From assembly GCA_049890195.1 (NCBI GenBank), contig JBMHBY010000006.1, positions 62,001 through 126,000 on the forward strand: DNA of 64,000 nucleotides. The letters are read 5' to 3'. The number at the start of each line of letters is the position of its first letter. Position 1 is the first letter of the stretch. This DNA is from JAYQKL01 sp049890195. Lineage in GTDB: Bacteria > Pseudomonadota > Alphaproteobacteria > RS24. Shown here in pieces: positions 1 through 8,965 of this stretch. The translations under genes and the position numbers were made by a program. The notes under the pieces were generated by a model that was not told where the DNA came from, searched no databases, and saw only the letters and a program-made list of their open reading frames with translations.

Positions 1-272
1 TCAGCCTCCGCTGCAATGCGCTTGGCGTCTTCCTGCGCCTGCTCGACCAACACGGCGGCCTCCTGTTCAGCCTCTTTGGCCCGTTTTTCATAATCGGATA
101 AAACGGACAGGGCTTCCTGACGCAGGGCACGGGCATCATCCAATTGTTTTTTGATTTCGTCTGAACGCTCATCCAGCATGGCGGCGACCCGGCCATGCAG
201 GTTCAGCTTCCAAAAACCAGCCAACACCAGAACAAATGCAAGGGCTACGAAAAAGGATGCATCAAAGTTCAT
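1..272 (-). CDS. atpF: ATP synthase F0 subunit b (3' part outside window)
   Basis: First 90 codons of the b subunit of the F0 stator, the peripheral stalk that holds the F1 head against rotation. The start is the ATG at 272, preceded by a GGGAGAGAG ribosome-binding stretch. The N-terminus (MNFDASFFVALAFVLVLAGF) is one hydrophobic membrane anchor, followed by a charged Ala/Glu/Lys/Arg-rich helix typical of the dimeric b stalk. The gene runs off the left edge, so the C-terminal delta-binding part is not seen. It is the last visible gene of the F0 operon and lies 15 nt after atpF'. Confidence 0.95.
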   Translation of the reverse strand, partial: MNFDASFFVALAFVLVLAGFWKLNLHGRVAAMLDERSDEIKKQLDDARALRQEALSVLSDYEKRAKEAEQEAAVLVEQAQEDAKRIAAEA

Positions 273-287
273 AATCTCTCTCCCGCC

Positions 288-785
288 TTAAGCCTTGTCG
301 GACGCCGGAGCACTCGAGGCAACGGCCTTTTCAACAGCGGCTTTTGTAACAGTGGCCCCTGTGGCGGCCTTGACGATTTCTCCAACCAGACCGGTGGCGG
401 CATCTTCAACGCTGCCCAACGCTTCATCGCGGCTTGCCGCAAGGCGTTTCTCCGCTTCAGCCAGTTGCTTATCAAGCTTGGCTTCAAGCTCTGCTTCCTG
501 GGCGGCAATCGCATCATTGGCGGCTTGACGCGCATCCTGGGCAATGGCCAGGGCTTTGGCGCGCGCCTCTGCCAACGCCGTCTCATAATTTTCGAGTGCT
601 TTTTCAGCCTCATCCCGCATTTGGGATGCCTGGGCAAGGTCATCCTCAATGCGCTGCCGGCGTTCAGCCAATATGCCGCCAAGCTTAGGCAGGGCAAAGG
701 CTGATAAAATGACATACAGCCCAATGAAGGTGATAGCCAGCCAGACAAGCTGCGGGGCAAAGAAGTCAGGGTTTAACTGTGGCAT
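288..785 (-). CDS. atpF': ATP synthase F0 subunit b-prime
   Basis: 165-residue second stator subunit, the b' form of alphaproteobacteria, cyanobacteria and chloroplasts, which pairs with b as a heterodimer. One N-terminal membrane segment (about residues 12-33) is followed by a long Ala/Glu/Lys-rich coiled-coil helix (about 40-125). The sequence differs from the neighbouring b subunit, as expected for the b/b' pair. It starts with ATG at 785 and lies between atpE and atpF. The name follows from family shape and operon position. Confidence 0.93.
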   Translation of the reverse strand: MPQLNPDFFAPQLVWLAITFIGLYVILSAFALPKLGGILAERRQRIEDDLAQASQMRDEAEKALENYETALAEARAKALAIAQDARQAANDAIAAQEAELEAKLDKQLAEAEKRLAASRDEALGSVEDAATGLVGEIVKAATGATVTKAAVEKAVASSAPASDKA

Positions 786-861
786 CCGTCGCCTCTTGTA
801 TCAGGGTTGCGTTCCCCGAACCGGATCAGGGGATCCGGCAAGGGGCGAAAACTGCTTTGTG

Positions 862-1089
862 TCAGACAACAAAAAGCAGGATCAGGGCAACAATCAGACC
901 AAACAGGCCGGTGGCTTCAGCCAAGGCAAAGCCGAGGAGCAGGTTCGGGAACTGGCTTTGAGCCGCTGACGGGTTGCGCAGGGCACCGGCCAGATAATTT
1001 CCAAAGATTGTTCCGATTGAGATACCGGCACCCGCAAGGGCGATACATGCGATACCTGCACCGATATATTTTGCTGCTTCTGCTTCCAT
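862..1089 (-). CDS. atpE: ATP synthase F0 subunit c
   Basis: 75-residue two-helix proteolipid that forms the rotor ring. The first helix has the Gly/Ala-rich packing motif (about residues 10-32), the polar loop contains R38-N39-P40, and the second helix carries the ion-binding carboxylate Glu58. The residue after Glu58 is Ala and the first helix lacks the Gln used in sodium-binding rings, so proton coupling is inferred. It is separated from atpB by 45 nt and is followed by atpF'. Confidence 0.97.
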   Translation of the reverse strand: MEAEAAKYIGAGIACIALAGAGISIGTIFGNYLAGALRNPSAAQSQFPNLLLGFALAEATGLFGLIVALILLFVV

Positions 1090-1134
1090 GATTTTTCTCC
1101 GTGTAAATGCCCGAATGGGCGGTTGAAATTAAAA

Positions 1135-1950
1135 TTAATGGTCTAAATGGATCGCATCATTCAGGTATATGCATGTCAAAATGGTGAACACATATGCCTG
1201 AAGGAACGCAATGAGAAACTCCAGCCCGGTAAACGCCACCATCATGGCGACCGGAGCAATGACACCGGCGGACATCACGCCCCCGGCCGAAAGGAAAGCC
1301 ACGGCAAATCCGCCGAAAACTTTTAACATGGTATGACCGGCCATCATGTTCGCAAACAGACGAACAGACAAGCTGACGGGGCGTGTCAGATATGAAATCA
1401 GTTCAATCACAACAAGCAACGGCAACAGGGCGCCGGGAATGCCTGAGGGCACAAACAGCCGCAGAAACCCGATGCCGTGGCGGGCAAATCCAACGCCAGT
1501 GACCAGCAGGAACACAACAGACGCCAATGCGAAAGTCACAATCAGATGCGACGTCACCGTAAATGAATAGGGGATCATGCCGAGCATGTTGGAGAACAGG
1601 ACAAAAACGAACAGGGTGAAGACGAAGGGGAAGTATTTCAGGCCTTCCGTGCCGGTATTGTCGCGGATCATATTGGCGACGAATTCGTAGGCAAGTTCAC
1701 CCATGGACTGCAGCCTGCCGGGCACCAATGAGGCACCGCGTGCCGCGGCTGTCAGGAAAACCGTGGCGACGGCCACGACAATGACCATCCAAAGCGAGGA
1801 ATTGGTGAAGCTGGGGTCTATGCCGGCAATGGTCGGCAATTCAACAATTGGTGAAATTTCAAATTGATGCATCGGATCGACATTGAACCCGCCGGTGTCA
1901 TGTCCGTTGTTTCCTGAAGCCACGCTTTCACTCCTCATTTGTCGGGTCAT
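1135..1950 (-). CDS. atpB: ATP synthase F0 subunit a
   Basis: 271-residue membrane subunit a, the proton half-channel stator facing the c ring. The conserved DPMHQFEI opening lies near residue 25, and the C-terminal half contains the helix with the essential arginine (SVRLFANMMAGH). Several strongly hydrophobic helices are evident. The ATG at 1950 lies inside the end of atpI, giving a 23-nt overlap and probable translational coupling. An ATG at 1938 is an alternative start, also inside atpI. Confidence 0.95.
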   Translation of the reverse strand: MTRQMRSESVASGNNGHDTGGFNVDPMHQFEISPIVELPTIAGIDPSFTNSSLWMVIVVAVATVFLTAAARGASLVPGRLQSMGELAYEFVANMIRDNTGTEGLKYFPFVFTLFVFVLFSNMLGMIPYSFTVTSHLIVTFALASVVFLLVTGVGFARHGIGFLRLFVPSGIPGALLPLLVVIELISYLTRPVSLSVRLFANMMAGHTMLKVFGGFAVAFLSAGGVMSAGVIAPVAMMVAFTGLEFLIAFLQAYVFTILTCIYLNDAIHLDH

Positions 1951-2329
1951 CCGACCCTGGTGTGTCTGTCAGACCCATACGCTTATTCATCTCACGCGAG
2001 GTCCGCAACATATTCACAACGCCTGCCGCCATGCCAAGAACCAGCATCAACAGCAGAAACAGCGGCTTGGTCCCGAAAAACCGGTCCATCCACCATCCGA
2101 GATACCCGCCGACAACAATGCCGACCACCAGTTCGATCGACAATCTGTATGCCAGACCGATGGCGGTGCCGCGACCGCGCTGATGAGGCACGGTCGAGCG
2201 CTGGGTGCGGGCTTTGTCAACCTTTTGAGAGAGACGATGAAGGGCATCCTTTTCATCAGAAGACCGTTTGTTTCCGGGGACGGTTTCGGACGAATTTTCA
2301 GCGGCTTCCTCTAGATCATCAGTTCCCAA
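1928..2329 (-). CDS. atpI: ATP synthase assembly protein I
   Basis: 133-residue small membrane protein with a charged N-terminus and two hydrophobic helices (about residues 60-80 and 88-110), matching AtpI, which helps c-ring assembly and sits first in F0 operons. The start is a TTG at 2329, favoured because GAGGGA lies 5 nt upstream and no nearby ATG is in frame. A good sigma-70 promoter lies about 45 nt upstream. The end overlaps atpB. Confidence 0.85.
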   Translation of the reverse strand: MGTDDLEEAAENSSETVPGNKRSSDEKDALHRLSQKVDKARTQRSTVPHQRGRGTAIGLAYRLSIELVVGIVVGGYLGWWMDRFFGTKPLFLLLMLVLGMAAGVVNMLRTSREMNKRMGLTDTPGSDDPTNEE

Positions 2330-2375
2330 ATGATTCCCTCAAAACGGGTTTGAACAAGCACCCAAACTCGCGCGC

Positions 2376-2404
2376 ACACTATCCCCAGACGCCCCAACTG
2401 TCAA
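2376..2404 (-). promoter_or_regulatory. Predicted sigma-70 promoter of the F0 operon
   Basis: On the minus strand a perfect TTGACA -35 box (2404-2399) is separated by exactly 17 nt from TAGTGT (2381-2376). It lies in the short gap after the smc stop codon and would give a leader of roughly 40 nt before the atpI TTG. Transcript mapping is not available, so this is a sequence prediction. Confidence 0.6.
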
Positions 2405-2419
2405 GCGTCTCAAGCCCCC

Positions 2420-5400
2420 TTAACTGGCAGTTTTTGCCTGATTATCCATATCCCGGGATGCGACATTTCCGCCGCTCTCGGCATATTGCTCGGCGGTCGC
2501 CAAATCTACGGAAATCAGCTGGCTGACACCGCGCTCCTGCATGGTGACACCGAACAGCCTGTCAACACGCGCCATCGTCAGGGCGTGGTGTGTAATCAAC
2601 AGGAAACGGGTGTCCGTGGTGTCCGCGATTTCGGAAATCATGTTGCAGAACCGTTCGACATTGGCGTCATCAAGCGGCGCATCCACCTCATCCAAAACAC
2701 AAATCGGAGACGGGTTCGTGAGGAAAACGGCAAATATCAACGACATCGCCGTCAAAGCCTGCTCACCACCGGATAACAAAGACATGACCTGCGGCTTTTT
2801 CCCCGGCGGATGGGCGATGATTTCCAGCCCGGCTTCAAGCGGATCTTCGGACTCCGTCAGTTTCAACTCCGCCGTGCCGCCTCCAAACAACTGTGTGAAC
2901 AACCGCTTGAAGTGACCATTCACCTCTTCGAAAGCCGCCAACAAACGTTCGCGACCCTCGCGATTCAACTGGCCGATGCCGTGCCTGAGCTTATTGATGG
3001 CCTGGGTCAAATCCTCTTTTTCTGAGGACATCTGCTCAATCTGGGCGGCAATCTCCTCTGCCTCCTCATCAGCGCGCAGATTGACCCCACCGAGATTTTC
3101 CCGCTCGCGCCGGTACCGCTCCAGCTTGGCTTCCATTTCATCCGCCGAGGGGAACGGTTTTTCAGTGTCATGCTCGGAAACTGCCAAGGCCTTGTCCGGC
3201 TCAACCTGCAAAGTTTCGCGAATACGCTGCCCCCATTCGTCAACCCGCTCAGCATTGCCTTCTACTGTTGCCTCAAGACGGGCCTTCAACTCGCGGGCCT
3301 CAGAGGCGCTGTTTTCAAGGTTTTTGAGGTTTTTATCGGCTGCGGCCAGTCTGTTTTCAGCCTCGGCCAACCGGTCAGCGGCCTCTTGTCTTGATTTTTC
3401 AGCTGCGTCAATCGTGTCAACCAAGGCATTGCGCCGCTCCGTCAACTGCCCGGGCACGGTCTCCGCCTGCTGCTTTTCCTCCACCACAGCCTGTTCACGG
3501 CGTTGCAGCTCCTCAATCTGCTCCTGTGCACGCTGCTGACGGTTTTGCCATTCCGTCATATCATTGCGCAGTTGCTGGATTCTCGCCTCCCGCGCTTCAC
3601 GTTCACGGGTCAATCCGGTCTGTTCGGCGCGTTTCCCGGCCAAATCTGCCCGGGTTTCCGCAACTCTGGCCTGCAAAGCCTCAATCCCGTCAGCTGGGTC
3701 GGGCTGTTCCATAATGGCGGATTTTTCCGTAAGCGTTTGGGTGCGTGTTTCAGCGATTTCGGCCAGATCACTGGTCATGCGCTGGCTGGCCTCCTCTATG
3801 GCGGCCAATCTGGAAACATGTTTGGCAGCGCCGCGCTCGAGATCCGCCAACTCCTGCCGGCGGGTTGTCAGGGCCTCTTGCGCCTCGAGCAAGGCGGCCC
3901 GGCATTGCGAGTCCGCCTCGGAAGCCAGCTTCAACTCCTGCCGCGCCTGCCCTGCCGCAGCACCGAATTTTTCTGCGGCCGCCTGTGCCTCTTTCAGATC
4001 CTTTTCCAGCTCCACCAAACGATTGCGCTGCTCAAGCCTTTTGGCGGCTGCAGTCGGGGCCTCGGCGGCCACACAATAGCCGTCCCACCGCCACATGTCC
4101 CCCTCCAGAGTCACAAGCCTTTGCCCCGGGGCCAGACGCGGGTGCAGGGCTTCCCCCTGGGCCTTGTCGACAACGCCGATTTGCTCCAGACGCCGGCGTA
4201 ATACGCTCGCTCCGGCGACAAAATCCGACAGCGGCCGGACATCGTCCGGCAAAGCGGAAGCCATTGGCGCCTCTGCCATATTCAACCAATGCGCCGGCGC
4301 ATTGGTGTCCGAGGACGCCTCCAGATCTTCCCCCAAAACGGCGCCCAGAGCCTTCTCATAACCGGCGTCAACCTTGACCGAGTCAATCAAGCTTGGCCAA
4401 CTCTGCTTGTCGGGTCGTGAGAACATGGCGGACAGGGCGGCACGTTCCCCGACCAGCCTTTCCACCGCAGCTTGGGCATGCTTTTCGGGGTCGCTGAACT
4501 CGTCGATTTTTCGGTTGGCCTCCATCAAATCAAGTTGGGCGGCATTGGCGGCAGCCAGGGCGTCCCGCTCTGCTTGTTCGGCGGCGGTCATTTTGTCCAT
4601 GAGGGCTTTTTTGTCAGCCTCGGAAACGCCGTCTGCCAAAAGCGCCTCGCGTTCCTCCCCCAATCTGGCCTGCTCCGCCTCAATGCGCGCCTGCCTGTGG
4701 TGCAGATTGTCCAGTGCCGTCTCAAGTTCCCGCAATTTGGCCGTCCGGTCGGCAATCAGCAGATTGGTCTCGTCCAACGCCTGCTCCGCCACGCGCATTT
4801 CGGCCTCAGCTTTGACCACGGTTTCCTGTGCCTTGGCCTCAGCTGCATCCTCCGCTTCCGTATCGGCCTGTTCCAGAACCGACAGTTCCATTTTCCGGCG
4901 CTCCAACTGGTCTTGCGCATCGTCCAATGCCGCCTGCTCGCGGATTTTATCCTGCACCAGAACCGAAAGCTGGCCCTGCAACCGCTCCACCAGCTCCCTG
5001 GCGCGGCTTTCCTCTTTTTCAATGCCTTCGCGTTCAACCACCAGCCGTCTGAGCGCGGCAGCAGCCTGAACTTCCGCCTCACGCAAAGGCGGCACATTAC
5101 CCTGCAGCTCAAGCTGCAGGGAGGTCGCCTCTCCGGTCTTGCCGGTCAGTTGGGCGACCGCCTCAGACGCCTCTTTCAGCGCTTGGCGGGCCTCATCAGC
5201 TGCGTCCACAGCCTGCTGCCAGCGCAGATGCAGAAACAACGCCTCAACCTGCCGGATCTGGCCGGACAGGTTGCGATAGCGCGTCGCCTGGCGCGCCTGC
5301 CGCTTGAGGCTGCGCAATTGCGTCTCCAGATTGCCGATGGCGTCATCAACCTTTTCAAGGTTACTCTCGGCCCCGCGCAGTCTCAGCTCGGCCTCGTGCC

Positions 5401-5929
5401 GACGAGTATGCAAACCGGATATGCCGGCGGCCTCCTCCAGAATTTTGCGCCGCGCCTCGGGTTTCGCGTTGATTAATTCACCAATCTGCCCCTGCTTGAC
5501 CAGCGCCGGCGAGCGTGCGCCGGTAGAGGCGTCGGCGAACATCAACTGCACATCCCTCGCCCGGACATCACGGCTGTTTATCCTGTAGGCAGACCCGGCA
5601 TCACGTTCGATACGGCGGATAACCTCAACCATGTCATGATCATTGTATTCCGCTGGCGCTGTCATGTCCTTGTTGTCAAGATACAGGCCGACCTCGGCGA
5701 AATTACGGGCCGGACGGGTGTTGGTGCCGGAAAAAATCACATCCTCCATCCCGGAACCGCGCATGGATTTATAGGAGGTTTCACCCATCACCCAGCGCAA
5801 GGCTTCCAAAAGGTTTGATTTGCCGCACCCATTCGGCCCGACCACACCGGTCAGACCCGGAAGTATCTCCAGGTCAACAGGGTCGACAAATGATTTGAAA
5901 CCGGACAGCCGTAATTTGGAAAACTTCAT
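2420..5929 (-). CDS. smc: Chromosome segregation ATPase SMC
   Basis: 1169-residue SMC protein, which loads at ParB/parS and compacts newly replicated chromosomes. The N-terminal head has Walker A GPNGCGKS (31-38). Two long coiled-coil stretches rich in Glu, Ala, Gln and Arg flank a globular hinge in the middle. The C-terminal head has the ABC signature LSGGEQ (about 1052) and Walker B CVLDEVDAPLDD (about 1077). I chose the ATG at 5929 (MKFSKLRLSGFKSF, the family's usual opening). An upstream in-frame ATG at 5959 would overlap the thioredoxin gene. Start and preceding stop are one base apart, so it is cotranscribed with the DsbA-like gene. Confidence 0.97.
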   Translation of the reverse strand: MKFSKLRLSGFKSFVDPVDLEILPGLTGVVGPNGCGKSNLLEALRWVMGETSYKSMRGSGMEDVIFSGTNTRPARNFAEVGLYLDNKDMTAPAEYNDHDMVEVIRRIERDAGSAYRINSRDVRARDVQLMFADASTGARSPALVKQGQIGELINAKPEARRKILEEAAGISGLHTRRHEAELRLRGAESNLEKVDDAIGNLETQLRSLKRQARQATRYRNLSGQIRQVEALFLHLRWQQAVDAADEARQALKEASEAVAQLTGKTGEATSLQLELQGNVPPLREAEVQAAAALRRLVVEREGIEKEESRARELVERLQGQLSVLVQDKIREQAALDDAQDQLERRKMELSVLEQADTEAEDAAEAKAQETVVKAEAEMRVAEQALDETNLLIADRTAKLRELETALDNLHHRQARIEAEQARLGEEREALLADGVSEADKKALMDKMTAAEQAERDALAAANAAQLDLMEANRKIDEFSDPEKHAQAAVERLVGERAALSAMFSRPDKQSWPSLIDSVKVDAGYEKALGAVLGEDLEASSDTNAPAHWLNMAEAPMASALPDDVRPLSDFVAGASVLRRRLEQIGVVDKAQGEALHPRLAPGQRLVTLEGDMWRWDGYCVAAEAPTAAAKRLEQRNRLVELEKDLKEAQAAAEKFGAAAGQARQELKLASEADSQCRAALLEAQEALTTRRQELADLERGAAKHVSRLAAIEEASQRMTSDLAEIAETRTQTLTEKSAIMEQPDPADGIEALQARVAETRADLAGKRAEQTGLTREREAREARIQQLRNDMTEWQNRQQRAQEQIEELQRREQAVVEEKQQAETVPGQLTERRNALVDTIDAAEKSRQEAADRLAEAENRLAAADKNLKNLENSASEARELKARLEATVEGNAERVDEWGQRIRETLQVEPDKALAVSEHDTEKPFPSADEMEAKLERYRRERENLGGVNLRADEEAEEIAAQIEQMSSEKEDLTQAINKLRHGIGQLNREGRERLLAAFEEVNGHFKRLFTQLFGGGTAELKLTESEDPLEAGLEIIAHPPGKKPQVMSLLSGGEQALTAMSLIFAVFLTNPSPICVLDEVDAPLDDANVERFCNMISEIADTTDTRFLLITHHALTMARVDRLFGVTMQERGVSQLISVDLATAEQYAESGGNVASRDMDNQAKTAS

Positions 5930-5930
5930 G

Positions 5931-6659
5931 TCAGATGCCCTCTGCCGCCAGTTTTTCATCTAGGATTTTTCTGAATGCCTCGGCCCCGACATTGCCTGTA
6001 ACCTTCTCGCCATTGATGAAAAAGGTCGGGGTTGAGTTGACCCCCAATTCGCTGCCGGCGATGGCCTGCATCTCACGGATGGCATCCAGATTGTCCTGGC
6101 TTTGCAGACACGCCATGAATTTGGCTTCAGACAGCCCAGCCTGTTTGGCATAAATCTGCAATTGGCTGAACGGATCCTTGCTTTGCACCAGTTCCGCCTG
6201 GCGCTTGAACAGCAGGTCCAAGAGGGTCAGACGGGCACCCGGCGCCACACACTGCGTCAACATCGCCCCGGCCGTTGCAACACCGTCAAACGGGAACGGA
6301 CGGAAATAGAATTTGACCAGTCCCTTATCAACATAATCGCGCTTGATTTCAGGCAACACCTGATTGTGGAACGCCCCGCAATGGCCACAGGTCAGGGAAG
6401 CGTATTCGATGACGGTCACCGGTGCAGACGGATCCCCCAGAACAATCTCACCCAACGGATTGGGTTTCGCCAGAGCCTGATCAGCATTGACCTTGACCAA
6501 TGCGGGCGCCGAGGGCTGTTCCGCCACCGCAACGACCGCCGGTGTGGAAGCGGCCCCGACCTGTTCGGTTGCCCCCCCGCCTGAAAGCAGGACCAGTCCG
6601 GCGACTGTCAACACCAAAGCGCCGCCGAGCAGAAGAAACTTCAGATTAATCTTGTCCAC
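5931..6659 (-). CDS. DsbA-family thiol:disulfide protein, exported
   Basis: 242-residue protein with an N-terminal membrane anchor or signal segment (about residues 8-26), a low-complexity linker, then a thioredoxin-fold DsbA domain. The redox motif CGHC is at 91-94 and the cis-proline loop is STPTFF. It probably catalyses disulfide exchange in the periplasm. The start is a GTG at 6659, as no ATG fits the signal segment. It precedes smc in the same operon. Related alphaproteobacterial proteins lie next to smc, but a functional link is unproven. Oxidase versus isomerase activity cannot be decided from sequence. Confidence 0.88.
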   Translation of the reverse strand: MDKINLKFLLLGGALVLTVAGLVLLSGGGATEQVGAASTPAVVAVAEQPSAPALVKVNADQALAKPNPLGEIVLGDPSAPVTVIEYASLTCGHCGAFHNQVLPEIKRDYVDKGLVKFYFRPFPFDGVATAGAMLTQCVAPGARLTLLDLLFKRQAELVQSKDPFSQLQIYAKQAGLSEAKFMACLQSQDNLDAIREMQAIAGSELGVNSTPTFFINGEKVTGNVGAEAFRKILDEKLAAEGI

Positions 6660-6794
6660 TTTGTTTTTTTCCGCCTTTTTTAATTAACTACCAAGCCGGC
6701 CAAAATGCGTGGCGAGGGCCCGACAACCGAATCGTCACATACCTGAATTATAAACGACCACCGGGCATGAACCCACGACTCGTTTACGTAAGCC

Positions 6795-6803
6795 TGTGGA
6801 CAA
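6795..6803 (-). promoter_or_regulatory. Possible DnaA box between dciA and the DsbA-like gene
   Basis: On the minus strand the sequence reads TTGTCCACA, one base from the strong DnaA box TTATCCACA. It lies in the 154-bp gap after dciA, a replicative helicase loader gene, and upstream of the DsbA-like/smc transcript. A single box can occur by chance, so confidence is low. The remainder of the gap is AT-rich near 6661-6685 with no further clear signal. Confidence 0.25.
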
Positions 6804-6813
6804 CTTAAACGGT

Positions 6814-7320
6814 TCATTCCTTTGTTTCTGGCGTGACACGCAAGGACAGCCGGGCCAAAGCCTGACGCAGGCGCGGCGATTCGATGTCCTCCATTGTTTC
6901 GCTGAGGCGCTCGACGGCCTCACGACTGGGCGGCTTGGGAACATGCGGTGCCGGCCGACGATAGAGCGGGCCTTGCACAATGTTCAGCTTGCCGATGGCC
7001 GGATAACCGTAATACCCGTTCAGGCGCTCAATAATCTGCGGGGCGAAATGCTGGATTTCAAGTGCCATCGCCCCCTCCACCTTGACCGTCAGGACGGCCC
7101 CGTCCCCGTCACGCATGCCTTTGCGTGACAGACGCAAAGGCTGTGACAAGGCCGCAAGGTTGTCACCGACAATGGTCGGCCAATGCTCTATCAGGGTCTG
7201 GTCTGAAAAGCCTCTCCGTCGCATGGCAGGCTTTGCGATTTTCCACAAAAACCGGTTGATGTGCGGCGTCCCTCGCCGCGCTCTCGGAACCGGATTTGAT
7301 TTTTCATGACGCTGCACCAT
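6814..7320 (-). CDS. dciA: DciA-like helicase loader (DUF721)
   Basis: 168-residue basic protein with the DUF721 core (about residues 20-110: RFLWKIAKPAMRRRGF, then the IVGDNLAALSQPLRL segment). DciA is the ancestral bacterial loader of the replicative helicase DnaB. I chose the ATG at 7320 with AGGAAA just upstream. Longer versions would run into the divergent mutY start region. It lies divergently from mutY and upstream of the DsbA-like/smc pair. Confidence 0.8.
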   Translation of the reverse strand: MVQRHEKSNPVPRARRGTPHINRFLWKIAKPAMRRRGFSDQTLIEHWPTIVGDNLAALSQPLRLSRKGMRDGDGAVLTVKVEGAMALEIQHFAPQIIERLNGYYGYPAIGKLNIVQGPLYRRPAPHVPKPPSREAVERLSETMEDIESPRLRQALARLSLRVTPETKE

Positions 7321-7363
7321 TTTTTCCTGCCTGAGCGTTGAAATTTCCTTATCATACCATCCC

Positions 7364-8416
7364 ATGCACAAATCGGCAGAAAAAACGCACCCAAGCCCCA
7401 AGCATCTTTTGGCGTGGTATGACCGTCACAGACGGGTTCTGCCGTGGCGGGCGGCGCCCGGTGAAAGTTGCGACCCCTATCATGTCTGGCTGTCAGAAAT
7501 CATGCTGCAACAGACCACCGTTGCGGCGGTCATCCCCTATTTCGAAAAATTCAAGGCTCTGTTCCCCAATGTTCAATCCCTGGCGGCGGCTCAGGACGAA
7601 GATGTCATGACGGCCTGGGCCGGACTGGGGTATTATTCCCGTGCCCGCAATCTGCTCAAATGCGCCCGCCTGGTGGCGGCGGACCATGGTGGACGTTTTC
7701 CTGACACGGAAGACGCGCTGTTGGCTTTGCCCGGCATCGGTCCCTATACCGCCGCCGCCATCGCCGCCATCGCCTTCAACCGGAAATCCGCTCCGGTGGA
7801 CGGCAACATTGAGCGCGTTCTGGCGCGGGTCTATGCCCTCACGACCCCGCTGCCGGCGCTGAAAAGGGAGGTTAAGCCGCTGAACCAAGCGTTAGTACCG
7901 GCGGACCGTCCGGGTGATTTTGCCCAAGCCATGATGGATTTGGGAGCCGGCATTTGCACCCCCAAACGACCGAACTGCCTGATTTGCCCCTGGCAGGTTT
8001 CGTGCCGTGGGCGGGCTGAGGGCACAGCGGAAAGCCTGCCGCGTCGGGCACCCAAAAAACCCAAGCCTGAACGCAACGGAACCGTGTTCTGGCTGGAGAA
8101 CAGCAAAAAGGAGGTGCTGATGGCACGCCGCCCCGATCAGGGGTTGCTCGGTGGCATGATGATGTTCCCCTCAACGGGTTGGGATACGCCCAATGACACC
8201 GTTTTGCCGAATCTTTTGCCGGACGGCTGGACGGAACTTTCGGGTGAGGTTGTGCATGTGTTCACACATTTCCGCCTGAGCCTGAAACTGGTTGCGCAGA
8301 CCGCCCCCAAGGGGTTTCGCAAGCCGGCCGGCCATGAATGGGTCGCGCCGTGCGATTTCCCCGACCGCGCCCTGCCCAGTGTCATGCGCAAAGTGGCGGT
8401 CAAAGTTTTGACATGA
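7364..8416 (+). CDS. mutY: A/G-specific adenine DNA glycosylase MutY
   Basis: 350-residue base-excision enzyme that removes adenine mispaired with 8-oxoguanine. The helix-hairpin-helix region LPGIGPYTAA is at 122-131. Catalytic Glu45 (WLSEIMLQQT) and Asp146 (VDGNIER) are present. The iron-sulfur cluster cysteines 198, 205, 208 and 214 have the C-X6-C-X2-C-X5-C spacing. The C-terminal NUDIX-like domain that reads the oxidised guanine follows, with VHVFTHFRL. Its stop overlaps the start of the next glycosylase gene (ATGA). Confidence 0.96.
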   Translation: MHKSAEKTHPSPKHLLAWYDRHRRVLPWRAAPGESCDPYHVWLSEIMLQQTTVAAVIPYFEKFKALFPNVQSLAAAQDEDVMTAWAGLGYYSRARNLLKCARLVAADHGGRFPDTEDALLALPGIGPYTAAAIAAIAFNRKSAPVDGNIERVLARVYALTTPLPALKREVKPLNQALVPADRPGDFAQAMMDLGAGICTPKRPNCLICPWQVSCRGRAEGTAESLPRRAPKKPKPERNGTVFWLENSKKEVLMARRPDQGLLGGMMMFPSTGWDTPNDTVLPNLLPDGWTELSGEVVHVFTHFRLSLKLVAQTAPKGFRKPAGHEWVAPCDFPDRALPSVMRKVAVKVLT

Positions 8417-8949
8417 GCCGGCACCGGAGCCCTGAACGGGCAAATCATTTCCCGCCGGTTCTGCCGCCGGCGGCCCGAACACTCATCCTCGGCAGCCTGC
8501 CCGGGGTCGCCTCCCTCAAAGCACAGCAATATTACGCCCATCCACGCAACGCCTTTTGGCCGATCATCGCCGCGCTTGCCGGATTGGATACCCCGCCCGC
8601 CCCGTACGCGGCACGTTTGGCGCTGCTTGACCAACTCGGGCTGGCGCTTTGGGATGTCGCCGCCTCCGCCGAGCGGCAGGCCTCGGCGGATGCCACCATG
8701 CGGCGTGTCGAAACCGGGGATTTCCAGACGCTGTACCGGCGCCACCCCGCCATCTGCCGGGTCTGCTTCAACGGCCGCACCGCCGAAACGCTGTATCGCA
8801 GACATGTTCTGCCGGGCCTGCCGGAGGACATCCGCACCCGCCTGGTACATCACCCGGCCCTACCGTCCACATCGCCGGCCCATGCGGCAATGTCTTTGGC
8901 GGAAAAGAAAAGGAAATGGCTGGGGGTACTCAAGCCGGAAAGCCGCTAA
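8413..8949 (+). CDS. DNA-deoxyinosine (hypoxanthine) glycosylase, UDG superfamily family 6
   Basis: 178-residue protein of the uracil-DNA glycosylase fold. Its opening motif LILGSLPGVASL and the AHPRNAFWPI segment match the family 6 hypoxanthine-DNA glycosylases, which excise deaminated adenine. The start ATG at 8413 overlaps the mutY stop as ATGA, so the two repair enzymes are translationally coupled. A longer in-frame start at 8338 lies wholly inside mutY and is rejected. The family assignment is from motifs. Substrate preference (hypoxanthine versus uracil) is inferred. Confidence 0.85.
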   Translation: MSRHRSPERANHFPPVLPPAARTLILGSLPGVASLKAQQYYAHPRNAFWPIIAALAGLDTPPAPYAARLALLDQLGLALWDVAASAERQASADATMRRVETGDFQTLYRRHPAICRVCFNGRTAETLYRRHVLPGLPEDIRTRLVHHPALPSTSPAHAAMSLAEKKRKWLGVLKPESR

Positions 8950-8965
8950 CTTTCGTCAGTTTTCA

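Noticed and set aside
3503..5476. Long open frames on the strand opposite smc
   Set aside because: They are complementary shadows of the long coiled-coil coding region, with no ribosome-binding sites and low-complexity composition.
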